Position numbers and translations under genes: made by a program
NCBI GenBank assembly: GCA_016791265.1
Contig: JAEUMY010000005.1
Location: 91,267-155,266, forward strand
Origin: Betaproteobacteria bacterium
GTDB taxonomy: Bacteria > Pseudomonadota > Gammaproteobacteria > Burkholderiales > Usitatibacteraceae
DNA length: 64,000 nt
Direction of reading: 5' to 3'
Part shown: piece by piece, positions 17,611-27,413 of the stretch
How the letters are laid out: every line of letters begins with the position of its first letter
Position numbering within the stretch: the stretch's first letter is position 1
The notes under the pieces: generated by a model
Databases searched by the model: none
The model's input: only the letters and a program-made list of their open reading frames with translations
What the model was told of the DNA's origin: nothing

Positions 17611-17628
17611 ACTGACTCGCTGGTCAGT
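17611..17628. promoter_or_regulatory. TetR-type operator
   Basis: Perfect inverted repeat ACTGAC-N6-GTCAGT, over the predicted transcription start and 8 bp before the ATG of the TetR-family gene. This position fits autorepression. Confidence 0.65.
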
Positions 17629-17636
17629 TACTGAAT

Positions 17637-18278
17637 ATGGACATTCCGGTCAAATCCGCAGAGACGCCCCGCTGGGAGCGCCGCAAGGAAGCGCGTCCGT
17701 CCGAGCTCATGGACGCGGCCCTGGAGCTTTTCGTCGAGAAAGGCTTCGCGGCCACGCGTCTGGACGACGTTGCCAAGCGTGCCGGCGTGAGCAAGGGCAC
17801 GCTTTACCTCTATTTCGATAGCAAGGAAGACTTGCTGAAGGCCGTGGTGCGGGAAGGCTACGTCGCCCGCATCGCCGATGCCGAAGCCTACGCCCGCGCC
17901 TTCACCGGCACCAGTGCGGAGCTGCTCCGCGACATCATGGGCATGTGGTGGACTCAGGTGGGTGCCACCCCCATGGCCGGCATCACCAAGCTCATGATCG
18001 CCGAGGCGGGCAATTTCCCGGAGCTGGCGCGTTTCTATCACGATGAAGTCATGCACCGCGGCATGGGGCTGTTCACCTATGCCCTGCAGCGCGGGATCGC
18101 CTCGGGCGAATTCCGCCCGGTCAATCTGGAGCACGCGACCCGGCTTTGCTGCGCGCCGGTGGTGATGACCATGATCTGGAAACACTCGCTGGGCCTTTGC
18201 ACCCATGACGAGCTGGTGCCCGAGGCCTATTTCGAAACCCATCTCGACATGTTGCTGCGCGGCTTGCGCAGCGCCTGA
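17637..18278 (+). CDS. TetR-family transcriptional repressor
   Basis: 213 residues. The DNA-binding domain at about 20–65 is typical (LMDAALELFVEKGFAATRLDDVAKRAGVSKGTLYLYFDSKEDLL), and the rest is the helical ligand-binding and dimer domain. It lies upstream of and co-oriented with a PIMT-like gene, a rhodanese and tolC, so control of envelope or efflux functions is plausible. An inverted repeat overlaps its own start. The ligand is unknown. Confidence 0.88.
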   Translation: MDIPVKSAETPRWERRKEARPSELMDAALELFVEKGFAATRLDDVAKRAGVSKGTLYLYFDSKEDLLKAVVREGYVARIADAEAYARAFTGTSAELLRDIMGMWWTQVGATPMAGITKLMIAEAGNFPELARFYHDEVMHRGMGLFTYALQRGIASGEFRPVNLEHATRLCCAPVVMTMIWKHSLGLCTHDELVPEAYFETHLDMLLRGLRSA

Positions 18279-18351
18279 CCGCCAAGCCGCGCCGACTCAA
18301 TTTGCTATTCTGCGAAACCTCTTGCGACCGCATGACCCGAAAGACCGAAAC

Positions 18352-19014
18352 ATGAACACCGATCAAGCCCGTTTCAACATGGTTGAACAACAGATCCGCC
18401 CCTGGGATGTGCTGGACCCCGAGGTGCTCTCGCTGCTGTTCGAAGTGAAGCGCGAGGACTTTGTGCCGGCCGCGTATCAGTCGCTCGCCTTCGCCGACAT
18501 CGAAATCCCGCTGGCGCACGGTCAGCGCATGATGACGCCGAAAATGGAAGCCCGGATTGTTCAGGAGGTCACACCGCAGTCGGCCGACCGCGTGCTGGAT
18601 GTGGGCACGGGCAGCGGCTACCTCGCGGCGCTGCTCGCCCGCAAAAGCCGCCATGTGACGACCGTCGAGCTACATGCCGACTTGGCCGACGCCGCGCGCG
18701 CGCGTCTCGCCCGCGCCGGCATGACCAATGTGACCGTCACTCAGGGCGATGCGGCCTGCGCGCAAGCGGCCGCGGTCGGCAGCGACGCCTATGACGTGAT
18801 CGTGCTGGGCGGCTCGACGCCGATGCTGCCGCCGCGCTTTTTGGAGCTCCTGGCGCCCGGCGGCCGGCTCTTCGCCGTGGTGGGTGACGCGCCGGTGATG
18901 GTGGGCTGTCTGTATGAAAAGGACCGCGATGGCTCACTCGTCCGCGCCGAGATCTTCGACACCGTGCTGGCACCGCTGGTGAATTGCCTTGAGCCTCAGC
19001 GCTTTGCGTTCTGA
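18352..19014 (+). CDS. Protein-L-isoaspartate O-methyltransferase family protein
   Basis: 220 residues from the ATG at 18352. The SAM-binding motif LDVGTGSGYLAALLA and the strand VTTVELHADLADAAR identify a PIMT-type methyltransferase. The C-terminal LLAPGGRLFAVVG strand fits. In PIMT the enzyme repairs isoaspartyl residues; this shorter tolC-linked subgroup may have another role. The gene overlaps the following rhodanese gene by one base (TGATG). Confidence 0.8.
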   Translation: MNTDQARFNMVEQQIRPWDVLDPEVLSLLFEVKREDFVPAAYQSLAFADIEIPLAHGQRMMTPKMEARIVQEVTPQSADRVLDVGTGSGYLAALLARKSRHVTTVELHADLADAARARLARAGMTNVTVTQGDAACAQAAAVGSDAYDVIVLGGSTPMLPPRFLELLAPGGRLFAVVGDAPVMVGCLYEKDRDGSLVRAEIFDTVLAPLVNCLEPQRFAF

Positions 19015-19349
19015 TGTCAGCCTTGATTCAACAAGTCGCGCCAACGGAACTCAAGGCGTGGCTGGACGATGCGGCCCGCTCCGCCCCGGTCTTGCTCGAC
19101 GTGCGCGAGCCCTGGGAAGTCGCCATTTGCCGCATCGACGGCTCGCGCTCGCTGCCCATTGGCGAGTTGATCAGCCGATGGCCCGATCTGAACCCGGAAG
19201 CGCCCACGGTGGTGATTTGCCATCACGGGGTGCGCAGCTTGCAAGTCGCGCACTTTTTGGCCAGGTCCGGATTCGCCCAGCCGCTCAATCTGCGCGGCGG
19301 GGTGGCGGCCTGGGCCGATGAAGTCGACCCGTCAATGGCGCGCTACTAG
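19014..19349 (+). CDS. Single-domain rhodanese
   Basis: 111 residues. The rhodanese pattern is complete: LLDVREPWEV, then the active-site loop ICHHGVRS with the catalytic Cys, then LNLRGGVAAWADEVD. It should carry persulfide sulfur or act in redox handling in the cytoplasm. It is translationally coupled to the PIMT-like gene and precedes tolC, a linkage frequent in Betaproteobacteria. Confidence 0.9.
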   Translation: MSALIQQVAPTELKAWLDDAARSAPVLLDVREPWEVAICRIDGSRSLPIGELISRWPDLNPEAPTVVICHHGVRSLQVAHFLARSGFAQPLNLRGGVAAWADEVDPSMARY

Positions 19350-19463
19350 CTGTCCTTGAAGCATCCGAAACTGCATTCCGTCGCGTCCTAATCGACTCTT
19401 GTCATTCGAACCGCCACACTGCGCCTCGCTCAATCCAACGCCTCCTCGCCCAAGAAGAACGCC

Positions 19464-20771
19464 ATGACACTGCCCCGATTGAAAGTTTCCGCCCTGGCCC
19501 TTGCCGGTCTGCTGGCCGTAGAGCCGCTTTTCGCAGCCGACCTTCTGTCCGTCTACAAGGACGCGCTGTCCAACGATCCGGCCTATGCCGCCGCCCGCGC
19601 CGAATTCCGCGCGACGCAAGAACGCACGCCACAGGCCCGCGCCGGCTATCTGCCCAGCGCCACGCTGACCGGACGCGCGGATCGCACGCGCTCCGAGTTC
19701 GAAACCGGCCCCTCGTCGAACACGGATACTTCGAGCTATACGCTGTCCCTCTCGCAGCCCCTTTACCGCCCGCAATCCTGGATCGCGATCGATCAGGCCA
19801 ACCTTCAGGTCGTGTCCGCCGACGCCAAGGTGCGCGATGCTTTGCAGGACCTGATCGTGCGCACGGCCCAGGCCTATTTCGATGTGCTGCTGGCCCAGGA
19901 CAACGTGATGCTCTCCGAGGCGCAAAAGCGGGCCATTGGCGAGCAGCTCGCCCAGGCCAAACGCAATTTCGAAGTTGGCACGGCGACCATCGTCGACACC
20001 TACGAAGCCCAGGCCAAGTACGACCTCGCCGTGGCCAAGGAGATCGCCGACCGCAATGATCTGGACATCAAGCAGCGCGCGCTGCAACAACTCATCGGCA
20101 AGGTCGCGCCCGGCCTCTCGCCGTTGAAGGACCAGGTGTCCCTGCCGCTTCCCACGCCGGCGGACATGGAGCAATGGGTGGCGGCGGCGGAAAAGGACAG
20201 CCTCACCATCGCCCAACTGCGCGCCTCATTCGAGATCGCCAACAAGGAAATCGCCCGCACCCGCGCCGGCCACCTGCCGACGCTGGATTTGACCGGCTCT
20301 TATTTCAACGCGCCCAACACGGCATCGTCGCTGTCGATCAAGGAGCAGACCGCCGTGGGCCTGGTGCTCACGATTCCGCTGTATTCGGGCGGCGCCACCC
20401 AATCGCGAGTGCGCGAGGCCTTGTCCAACAAGGACCGCGCCGAGCAGGACCTTGAGCGCACGCGCAGGTCGGTCGCGCAGCAGGTGCGGCAATCGTTCCT
20501 CGGTGTGACCAATGGGGCCGCACAGGTGAAGGCGTTCGAGGCGGCGTTGGTGTCCAACCAATCGTCCCTGGACTCCACCATTCTGGGTCGCGAGGTCGGC
20601 GTGCGCACGGGCGTGGATGTGCTGAACGCGCAGCAGCAGCTCTTCCAGGCCCGGCGCGATCTGCAGCAGGCGCGCTACGCCACCATCCTCTCGCAATTGC
20701 GGCTGAAGTCCGCCGCTGGCCGGCTCGCCGAGGAGGATTTGGCCGAGGTCAATCGCCTGCTGACGAAGTAA
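19464..20771 (+). CDS. tolC: TolC-family outer-membrane efflux protein
   Basis: 435 residues with a signal peptide (VSALALAGLLAVEPLFAA). The sequence has the duplicated TolC architecture: DLLSVYKDALSNDPAYAAARAEF at the start of repeat one, and a second repeat around MEQWVAAAEKDSLTIAQLRASFEIANKEI. The two halves form the trimeric outer-membrane and periplasmic channel for type I secretion and multidrug efflux. It lies convergent to waaA with only 17 bp between stop codons. Confidence 0.93.
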   Translation: MTLPRLKVSALALAGLLAVEPLFAADLLSVYKDALSNDPAYAAARAEFRATQERTPQARAGYLPSATLTGRADRTRSEFETGPSSNTDTSSYTLSLSQPLYRPQSWIAIDQANLQVVSADAKVRDALQDLIVRTAQAYFDVLLAQDNVMLSEAQKRAIGEQLAQAKRNFEVGTATIVDTYEAQAKYDLAVAKEIADRNDLDIKQRALQQLIGKVAPGLSPLKDQVSLPLPTPADMEQWVAAAEKDSLTIAQLRASFEIANKEIARTRAGHLPTLDLTGSYFNAPNTASSLSIKEQTAVGLVLTIPLYSGGATQSRVREALSNKDRAEQDLERTRRSVAQQVRQSFLGVTNGAAQVKAFEAALVSNQSSLDSTILGREVGVRTGVDVLNAQQQLFQARRDLQQARYATILSQLRLKSAAGRLAEEDLAEVNRLLTK

Positions 20772-20788
20772 GTCGTCAGAGATACCCC

Positions 20789-22060
20789 CTACAGGCGCTC
20801 GGCCAACATCGGACTGAGCGCCGCCAATGTGCGACCGGTGGCGCCCCGATGCGCCGCCGTGAACTGAAGGGCCGCTTCCGCGGCCCTTCGCATGTCGGCG
20901 GGGTTTTGCAGCCAGTCCAGCGCGCATGCGACCGTCTCGGCGCCCTGGGCGACCTGACGCGCCGCGCCTTCGCGGACGGCGAGGCTGGCCGCTTCCTGAA
21001 AATTGAAAATACTCGGACCCAGCACCACGGGCCGGCCCTGCGCGCAGGGCTCGATGAGGTTTTGTGAACCGCTGTCGATGAGGCTGCCACCCATGATGAC
21101 GAGATCCGCCAGCGCGTAGCAGGCCGCCATTTCGCCCATGCTGTCGCCCAGCCAGACATCGGACTCCGGGGCGTCATCCCGGCTTCGCCGCGACAGTGCG
21201 AGCCCGCGATCGGTGACGAGTTTCGCCACTTCGTCGAATCGCTGCGGATGACGCGGCACGATGGCGAGCAGGCGGTCTTTGCGAATATTCGCATCGAGCT
21301 TCAACCATGCGTCCAGCACCAGGGCCTCTTCACCTTCGCGCGAGCTGGCGAGCATGAGCACGGCCGTCCCCGGCGGAAGCCGCCGCCGCCACTGGCGACC
21401 CTGCTCGCGGAGCCGCTCATCCGGCGTCAGATCGAACTTCAGATTGCCGGTCACCTGCACGCTGCGCGCGCCCAGCGTCGTCAGACGTTCTGCATCGGCG
21501 GCGGACTGGGCCGTGACCAACGCCAGTGAGCGCAACGCATCGCCAATCAGGGACCGGAAGCGCAGATAGCCACGCGCCGACTTCTCCGACAGCCGTGCAT
21601 TGACCAGCGCGACTGGCAGCTTGCGCGCCGCGCACTCGGCCAGCAAGTTGGGCCACAGTTCCGTCTCCATGATGAGACCGACGCGGGGCCGGAAGTGGTC
21701 GAGGAAGCGACCAACTGTCGCGCTGTAGTCATAGGGCAGGTAGGCCACCTTGACGCGCACGTCCACGCTGGCGATCGCCTCTGCCGTGTCGCGGCCTGTC
21801 GGCGTCATGACGGTGATGAGGAAATGGGCGCCGGGGTGCGCCGTGCCGAGCGCCGCGAGCAGCGGTTGCGCCGCGCGCACTTCGCCCACCGAGACGGCGT
21901 GAATCCAGATGAGCGGCGAGACGGTGGGCGCGCTGTACCAGCCGAAGCGCTCCGCGACATGGCGCAAGTAGGCCGGCTGGCGCAGCCCGCGCCAGAGGAG
22001 CCGGAACGGAATGAGCGGCAGCGCGAGCAGCAACAGAAGCTGATAGAGCGCCCTTTGCAT
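20789..22060 (-). CDS. waaA: 3-deoxy-D-manno-octulosonic acid transferase
   Basis: 423 residues. WaaA adds Kdo residues to lipid IVA at the inner membrane. Characteristic segments include a membrane-anchoring N-terminus (LYQLLLLLALPLIPFRLLWRG), IWIHAVSVGEVRAAQPLL, LIMETELWPNLL and GSLIDSGSQNLIEP. The start overlaps the waaC stop (ATGA). One GCGAATATTCGC copy (21281–21292) is read as Ala-Asn-Ile-Arg. A perfect 10-bp hairpin lies in its 3' end. Confidence 0.95.
   Translation of the reverse strand: MQRALYQLLLLLALPLIPFRLLWRGLRQPAYLRHVAERFGWYSAPTVSPLIWIHAVSVGEVRAAQPLLAALGTAHPGAHFLITVMTPTGRDTAEAIASVDVRVKVAYLPYDYSATVGRFLDHFRPRVGLIMETELWPNLLAECAARKLPVALVNARLSEKSARGYLRFRSLIGDALRSLALVTAQSAADAERLTTLGARSVQVTGNLKFDLTPDERLREQGRQWRRRLPPGTAVLMLASSREGEEALVLDAWLKLDANIRKDRLLAIVPRHPQRFDEVAKLVTDRGLALSRRSRDDAPESDVWLGDSMGEMAACYALADLVIMGGSLIDSGSQNLIEPCAQGRPVVLGPSIFNFQEAASLAVREGAARQVAQGAETVACALDWLQNPADMRRAAEAALQFTAAHRGATGRTLAALSPMLAERL
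20866..20889. other. Hairpin in the 3' end of waaA
   Basis: GAAGGGCCGC-TTCC-GCGGCCCTTC, a perfect 10-bp stem. It lies 95 bp beyond the tolC stop on that transcript but lacks a T-run, so it may slow or protect tolC mRNA rather than terminate it. Confidence 0.35.
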
Positions 22061-23046
22061 CAGCCAAGCCCGCCTGCACGCGCCAAGGCGGCGAGTACCG
22101 CATCGACCTCGGGCGGCGCGTCAATGCCGCCCAGATTGACGGCGCGTTCGCCGCCATGAAGCCCGGTGAGGCCGGGGTCGGTCGCGCAGTACAGTCCCAC
22201 GGTCGGTCGGTCCAGCGCGACCGCGAGATGCGCAAGGCCGGTATCCACGCCCACCACGAGCTGACTGAAGGCCAGCACATCCGCCACCGAGGCGAGTCCC
22301 ATCGGCGGCGGGACCCAGGCCCGCGAATTCGATGATTCATGCAGGGCATGGGCGATGCGCTCGCTCTCGACGAGCTCGTGCGCGGCCCCCCAGGGCAGCA
22401 CGATGCCGAGTCCGCGTGACAGCAGCGCCTGGCCAAGCGCGATCCAGTTCCGCGTCGCCCACTGCTTGTCGGCGCGGCTCGTGGCATGGAGAAAGACGGC
22501 ATACGGTCGGGCGAGATCGGGCCAAGCCCGGAAGCGCGCGGCCCCGAGGCCGTAGTCCGCCGGGCCGTTGGGGACGTAGCCGAGCGCCGCCCCCGCCAGA
22601 GTTCGGTTGCGGACGACGGCATGCAGGTCGCGGCTCACCGCATGGTGAAACTGATAGTGGCGGGCGGCCAGCGGCTCGCGCGCACTCGCAGCGTCGTAGC
22701 CGGCGCGCGGACCCTTGGCCATGCCGGCGATCCAAGCACTCTTTGCGAGGCCCTGGGTGTCGAGGACAAGGTCATAGGTCTGCGCGGCCAGCGCCGCGCG
22801 CCGCGCCCGAAACTCGCGCCAGGCGGCCAGCGAGTACCAGCGTTTTTTCAATGGGCGAAGCGGCAGCGGGAGGACCTGGTTGACGGCGGGGTGCAGCGCG
22901 ACCAGCGGCGCGTAGGGCGGTTCGCACACCCAGTCGATGGTGGCATTTGGAAGCGCGCGGCGAATGTCGGTCGCCACGGGAAGGTTGTGGATGACGTCGC
23001 CCAGCGAGGAGGTCTTCACTAGCAGGATGCGCGAGGGGGGAGCCAT
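22060..23046 (-). CDS. waaC: Lipopolysaccharide heptosyltransferase I
   Basis: 328 residues from the ATG at 23046 (an ATG at 23055 is also possible). It is a GT9 enzyme that adds the first heptose to Kdo2-lipid A. Visible motifs are ILLVKTSSLGDVIHNLP at the N-terminus, the AVFLHATSRADKQWA nucleotide-sugar region, and VVGVDTGLAHLAVALDRPTVGLYCATDP. It is coupled to waaA by a four-base overlap and diverges from the GT2 gene at 23167. Confidence 0.93.
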   Translation of the reverse strand: MAPPSRILLVKTSSLGDVIHNLPVATDIRRALPNATIDWVCEPPYAPLVALHPAVNQVLPLPLRPLKKRWYSLAAWREFRARRAALAAQTYDLVLDTQGLAKSAWIAGMAKGPRAGYDAASAREPLAARHYQFHHAVSRDLHAVVRNRTLAGAALGYVPNGPADYGLGAARFRAWPDLARPYAVFLHATSRADKQWATRNWIALGQALLSRGLGIVLPWGAAHELVESERIAHALHESSNSRAWVPPPMGLASVADVLAFSQLVVGVDTGLAHLAVALDRPTVGLYCATDPGLTGLHGGERAVNLGGIDAPPEVDAVLAALARAGGLG

Positions 23047-23166
23047 GGCGCGCATTGTAGGGGTTGGCCGCCGGTGCGTCTGCGCATGGCGACAGCCTCG
23101 CGCGGCACTTCCCTCTAAAATGGCGCCTTTCCGTTCCCGGCCGCGCCGCCGGACTCCTGAGCCACC

Positions 23167-23946
23167 ATGGCGGAACACGCCCAAAAACTTCCTCTATCCG
23201 TCGTCATCATCGCGCTCAACGCCGCGAAACAGATCGAGCCCTGTCTCGCCAGCGCGCGCTTCGCTGACGAGGTGCTGGTGGTTGACTCCGGCAGCGCCGA
23301 CGAGACGCGGGCGATCGCCGATGTCGCGGGTGCCAGAGTGGTCGAGAAGGAGTGGCTGGGCTTCGGCCGCCAGAAGCAGTTCGCGGTGCAGCAGGCGAAA
23401 CACGACTGGGTGCTGTGCCTTGACGTGGATGAGCGGGTGACGCCGGAACTGGAAGCGAATATTCGCACCGCGCTGGCGCGGGATGATCACTTCGCCTGGC
23501 GCATGCCGCGGCGCAATCGTTTTCTGGGACGCTGGCTGCAGCATGGCGAGGGCTACCCGGACTGGAGCTTGAGGCTGTTCCATCGCGCCCATGCGAGCTG
23601 GAGCAACGACGATGTGCATGAGACGGTGATGACGACGGTGGATGTGGGCACGCTGAAGGGAGACCTGCTGCATGACTCCGCCGAGGACGTGACGACCTAT
23701 CTGGCCAAGCAGAACCGCTATTCCTCGCTGCATGCCGAAGCGCTGTACAGCCAGGGCGTGCGCGCAGGGTATGGCCGCCTCTTGTTGTCGCCGCTCGCGC
23801 GGTTCATCAAGTTTTACTTCCTGCGACTGGGCTTTCTCGACGGCGGTCCGGGCTTCGCCCATGTCGCCATCGGCTGCTTCGCCGCATTTTCCAAGTACGC
23901 CAAGCTGATCGAATTGTCGGTCGGCGAAAAGAAGGTTTCGACATGA
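23167..23946 (+). CDS. WaaE/KdtX-like family 2 glycosyltransferase
   Basis: 259 residues. The GT2 start [18 protein letters not shown] and the metal-binding Asp in LCLDVDERV are present, and the basic stretch [21 protein letters not shown] is typical of WaaE/KdtX-like core glucosyltransferases. It likely adds a hexose to inner-core heptose. One GCGAATATTCGC copy (23455–23466) is read as Ala-Asn-Ile-Arg. It overlaps rfbB by four bases and begins the rhamnose operon. Confidence 0.85.
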   Translation: MAEHAQKLPLSVVIIALNAAKQIEPCLASARFADEVLVVDSGSADETRAIADVAGARVVEKEWLGFGRQKQFAVQQAKHDWVLCLDVDERVTPELEANIRTALARDDHFAWRMPRRNRFLGRWLQHGEGYPDWSLRLFHRAHASWSNDDVHETVMTTVDVGTLKGDLLHDSAEDVTTYLAKQNRYSSLHAEALYSQGVRAGYGRLLLSPLARFIKFYFLRLGFLDGGPGFAHVAIGCFAAFSKYAKLIELSVGEKKVST

Positions 23947-25010
23947 CGATTCTTGTGACGGGGGGCGCCGGCTTCATCGGCGCCAACTTCATCCACGATT
24001 GGCTGGCCGACTCGAATGAGCGCATCGTCAATCTCGACAAACTCACCTACGCGGGCAACTTGCAGTCGCTGGCCTCCGTGGCGGAGGACTCGCGCTATCG
24101 CTTCGTGAAAGGCGACATCGGCGACCGCGCGCTGGCGACGCGAATATTCGCGGAGGAGAAGCCACGCGCAGTGATCAACTTCGCGGCTGAAAGCCACGTG
24201 GATCGCTCGATCCACGGCCCCGGCGAATTCGTGCAGACCAACGTCGTGGGCACGTTCAGCCTGCTGGAGGCGGCGCGCGGCTATTGGCTGGAGTTGCCTG
24301 AAGCGGAAAGGTCGGCATTTCGTTTTCTGCACGTATCCACCGACGAAGTGTATGGTTCGCTTGCCGCCGCCGATCCCGCCTTCACCGAAACCAAGGCATT
24401 CGAACCCAACAGCCCCTACTCGGCCAGCAAGGCGGCATCGGATCATTTTGTGCGCGCGTGGCATCACACGTTTGGGTTGCCGGTGCTGACCACGAATTGT
24501 TCGAACAACTACGGGCCGTACCAGTTTCCCGAAAAGCTCATTCCGCTGATGATCCATAACGCCGTGACGGGGAAGCCCTTGCCCATCTATGGCGATGGCA
24601 AGAACGTGCGTGACTGGCTTTACGTGCGCGATCACTGCGCGGCCATCCGCGCCGTGCTGGCCAAGGGTGTGGTGGGCGAGACCTACAACGTGGGCGGCAA
24701 GAACGAGATGACCAATCTCGAGGTGGTGCATGCGATTTGCGCGATTCTTGATGAGCTGAAACCGGCATCACACGGCTATTCGCAATTGATCACCTACGTG
24801 AAGGATCGCCCTGGCCACGACCGGCGCTACGCCATCGACCCCGCCAAGATCGAGCGTGACATCGACTGGCGACCCGCCGAGACCTTCGCGTCCGGCATTC
24901 GCAAAACCGTCGAGTGGTATCTCGCCAACGAAGACTGGGTCTGCGGCGTCACCAGTGGCGAATATTCGCGGTGGTTGGACAAGAACTACAAGGAAAGAGT
25001 CTCGGCATGA
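23943..25010 (+). CDS. rfbB: dTDP-glucose 4,6-dehydratase
   Basis: 355 residues. It is a short-chain dehydrogenase/reductase with the NAD-binding start [11 protein letters not shown], the active-site Tyr-xxx-Lys in [12 protein letters not shown] and the ST.EVYG region (VSTDEVYG). It catalyses the second step of dTDP-L-rhamnose synthesis. Two palindrome copies lie inside, read as Arg-Ile-Phe-Ala (24140–24151) and Glu-Tyr-Ser (24958–24969). Its stop overlaps the rfbA start (ATGA). Confidence 0.97.
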   Translation: MTILVTGGAGFIGANFIHDWLADSNERIVNLDKLTYAGNLQSLASVAEDSRYRFVKGDIGDRALATRIFAEEKPRAVINFAAESHVDRSIHGPGEFVQTNVVGTFSLLEAARGYWLELPEAERSAFRFLHVSTDEVYGSLAAADPAFTETKAFEPNSPYSASKAASDHFVRAWHHTFGLPVLTTNCSNNYGPYQFPEKLIPLMIHNAVTGKPLPIYGDGKNVRDWLYVRDHCAAIRAVLAKGVVGETYNVGGKNEMTNLEVVHAICAILDELKPASHGYSQLITYVKDRPGHDRRYAIDPAKIERDIDWRPAETFASGIRKTVEWYLANEDWVCGVTSGEYSRWLDKNYKERVSA

Positions 25011-25891
25011 GCGATAGAAAAGGCATCATCCTCGCGGGCGGTTCGGGCACGCGACTGCACCCGGTGACGCAGGTCGTCTCAAAGCAGCTCCTGCCGATCT
25101 ACGACAAGCCGATGATCTACTACCCGCTCTGCACGCTGATGCTGGCGGGCATTCGCGACATCCTCATCATCTCCACACCTCAGGACACGCCCCGCTTCGA
25201 ACAGTTGCTGGGCGACGGCGCGCGTTGGGGCTTGAGCCTCTCCTATGCCGTGCAGCCATCGCCGGATGGCCTCGCGCAGGCGTTCATCATTGGCGAGAAG
25301 TTTGTCGGTGACTCGCCCTCCGCCCTGGTGCTGGGCGACAACATTTTTTACGGCAACGAACTGGCGCCGCAACTCGCGCGTGCCGCCAGCCGGGGTGCCG
25401 GGGCCACCGTGTTCGCCTACCCGGTGCATGACCCGGAGCGCTATGGCGTGGCGGAATTCGACTCGACCGGCAAGGTCATCAGCATCGAGGAAAAGCCGAA
25501 GCAACCGAAGTCGCGCTATGCGGTGACCGGCATCTACTTTTACGACAACCAGGTCGTGGCGCGCGCCAAGGCGCTGAAACCCTCCGCTCGGGGCGAACTG
25601 GAAATCACTGACCTGAATCGCGTGTATCTGGAGCAAGGCGAGCTCAGCGTCGAGCTGATGGGCCGCGGCATGGCCTGGCTGGACACGGGCACCCATGAAT
25701 CGCTGCTGGAGGCGTCAAGCTTCATCGCCACGCTGGAAAAGCGGCAGGGACTCAAGATCGCCTGCCCGGAGGAGATCGCGTTCCATCGAGGCTACATCGA
25801 CGCGAAGGCGCTGGAAGCGCTGGCGCGGCCGCTCGCGAAGAGCGGCTATGGCCAGTACCTCATGGGCCTCCTCACCGACAAGGTGTACTGA
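25007..25891 (+). CDS. rfbA: Glucose-1-phosphate thymidylyltransferase
   Basis: 294 residues from the ATG at 25007. The nucleotidyltransferase loop [16 protein letters not shown] and the [13 protein letters not shown] motif are intact, as is [20 protein letters not shown]. It makes dTDP-glucose, the first committed rhamnose precursor. It is coupled to rfbB and rfbC by overlapping start and stop codons. Confidence 0.97.
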   Translation: MSDRKGIILAGGSGTRLHPVTQVVSKQLLPIYDKPMIYYPLCTLMLAGIRDILIISTPQDTPRFEQLLGDGARWGLSLSYAVQPSPDGLAQAFIIGEKFVGDSPSALVLGDNIFYGNELAPQLARAASRGAGATVFAYPVHDPERYGVAEFDSTGKVISIEEKPKQPKSRYAVTGIYFYDNQVVARAKALKPSARGELEITDLNRVYLEQGELSVELMGRGMAWLDTGTHESLLEASSFIATLEKRQGLKIACPEEIAFHRGYIDAKALEALARPLAKSGYGQYLMGLLTDKVY

Positions 25892-26436
25892 TGCAGATCA
25901 CGCCGACTTCATTGCCAGAGGTGTTGCTGATCGAGCCCCGCGTCTTCGGCGACTCGCGCGGGTTTTTCTTCGAGAGCTTCAATCGCAACGCGTTTCGAGA
26001 AAAGACCGGCCTGGATGTGGATTTCGTTCAGGACAATCATTCGAAGTCGGCGCGCGGCGTCTTGCGTGGATTGCACTATCAAATCCAGCACCCGCAAGGC
26101 AAGCTCGTGCGGTGCACGGCGGGCGAGGTGTTTGACGTGGTCGTCGACATTCGCCGAAGCTCGCCCCGTTTCGGGCAGCACATGACGGCGACGCTTTCGG
26201 CCGAGAACAAGCGGATGCTATGGGTGCCACCCGGCTTTGCGCATGGCTTTCTCGTGACCAGCGACTCGGCGGAATTTCTCTACAAGGTCACCGACTACTG
26301 GTATCCGGAGCACGAGCGCTCACTGCTCTGGAACGACCCCGCACTCGCCATCGACTGGCCGCTCGCGGGCGAGCCGGTGCTTTCGAAGAAGGACCTCGAC
26401 GGCGCACCGCTCGCGAACGCGGACTGCTTCGCGTGA
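25891..26436 (+). CDS. rfbC: dTDP-4-dehydrorhamnose 3,5-epimerase
   Basis: 181 residues. The cupin-type epimerase has its usual signatures: FFFESFNRNAFREKTGLDVDFVQDNHSKS, VLRGLHYQ with the catalytic His, and LWVPPGFAHGFLV. It performs the third step of dTDP-L-rhamnose synthesis. Its stop overlaps the GTG start of rfbD. Confidence 0.97.
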   Translation: MQITPTSLPEVLLIEPRVFGDSRGFFFESFNRNAFREKTGLDVDFVQDNHSKSARGVLRGLHYQIQHPQGKLVRCTAGEVFDVVVDIRRSSPRFGQHMTATLSAENKRMLWVPPGFAHGFLVTSDSAEFLYKVTDYWYPEHERSLLWNDPALAIDWPLAGEPVLSKKDLDGAPLANADCFA

Positions 26437-27296
26437 AGATTCTGCTGTTCGGCGCGCGTGGCCAGTTGGGCCTGGCCTTGCAGCGCACGCTGCCCCGGCT
26501 GGGCGAGGTCGTCGCGCTTTCGCGTGTCGAGGTGAACCTGCTTTCTCCGGATGCCATCATTGCGAATATTCGCACTCGCGTGCCGGACGTGGTCGTCAAT
26601 GCCGCCGCGTACACGGCGGTCGACAAGGCCGAGTCGGACGCGGACACGGCCCGTGCCGTGAACGCCATGGCCCCGGGTGCGATGGCGGCGGCGTGCCGCG
26701 ACGTGGGCGCGCTCCTCGTTCACTATTCCACCGACTATGTGTACGACGGCGAAGCGTCGGGCGCCTATGTCGAGACCGATGCGACGCGCCCGCTTTCCGT
26801 CTACGGCGCGACCAAGCTGGAGGGCGAGGAGGCCGTGCGCGCTGTGCTGGATCGTCATCTTGTCTTTCGCACAAGCTGGGTCTACAGCCACGACGGCGCG
26901 AACTTCATGAAGACCATGTTGAGACTGGCGACGGAGCGCGACCGCTTGCGCATCGTGAACGACCAGATCGGCGCGCCCACGACGACGGATGCCATCGCCC
27001 GCGCGACTTGCGAGGTCTTGCGGCAGATGAAGACGCAGGGCGAGCGCGACCGCTCTGGGCTCTATCACATGACATGCGGCGGATCGACGTCGTGGTTTGG
27101 ATTCGCCAACGCGATATTCGACACCTTTCTTGATCCCGAACGACGGATACAACTGGTTACGGAACCAATCCCGGCGTCAGCCTATCCTACAGCGGCAAAA
27201 AGGCCCGGCAATTCGTTGCTCAGCAACGCCAAGCTCAAGGCCGCCTTCTCTCTCGCACTCCCGGATTGGCAGTCAGCGCTCGCGGCCCTCAAGTAG
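26433..27296 (+). CDS. rfbD: dTDP-4-dehydrorhamnose reductase
   Basis: 287 residues from a GTG at 26433 that overlaps the rfbC stop (GTGA). It begins KILLFGARGQLGLALQRTL and contains the catalytic YGATKLEGE and the FRTSWVYS strand. It completes dTDP-L-rhamnose. One GCGAATATTCGC copy (26562–26573) is read as Ala-Asn-Ile-Arg. It ends the rhamnose operon, about 115 bp before gspE. Confidence 0.95.
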   Translation: MKILLFGARGQLGLALQRTLPRLGEVVALSRVEVNLLSPDAIIANIRTRVPDVVVNAAAYTAVDKAESDADTARAVNAMAPGAMAAACRDVGALLVHYSTDYVYDGEASGAYVETDATRPLSVYGATKLEGEEAVRAVLDRHLVFRTSWVYSHDGANFMKTMLRLATERDRLRIVNDQIGAPTTTDAIARATCEVLRQMKTQGERDRSGLYHMTCGGSTSWFGFANAIFDTFLDPERRIQLVTEPIPASAYPTAAKRPGNSLLSNAKLKAAFSLALPDWQSALAALK

Positions 27297-27330
27297 GGCT
27301 CGAGACGCGGTGGATTTTTGCCGCGATTTT

Positions 27331-27348
27331 TGTCGTCATTTCCCGACA
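27331..27348 (+). promoter_or_regulatory. 18-bp activator-site candidate upstream of gspE
   Basis: TGTCGTCATTTCCCGACA, with inverted arms TGTCG and CGACA. The identical 18-mer occurs once more, upstream of the secreted protease gene (53198–53215). Here it ends 5 bp before the predicted -35 box. Confidence 0.6.
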
Positions 27349-27353
27349 GAATT

Positions 27354-27382
27354 TTGTCGGGCGGCCAGGCAAATCCTGTAAA
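27354..27382 (+). promoter_or_regulatory. Probable T2SS operon promoter
   Basis: TTGTCG (27354–27359), 17 bp, TGTAAA (27377–27382); TAAAAT two bases later is an alternative -10. The predicted start lies about 25 nt before the gspE TTG. Confidence 0.5.
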
Positions 27383-27413
27383 ATTCAACGCCTTAAATTT
27401 AGGAGTCGAGAAG

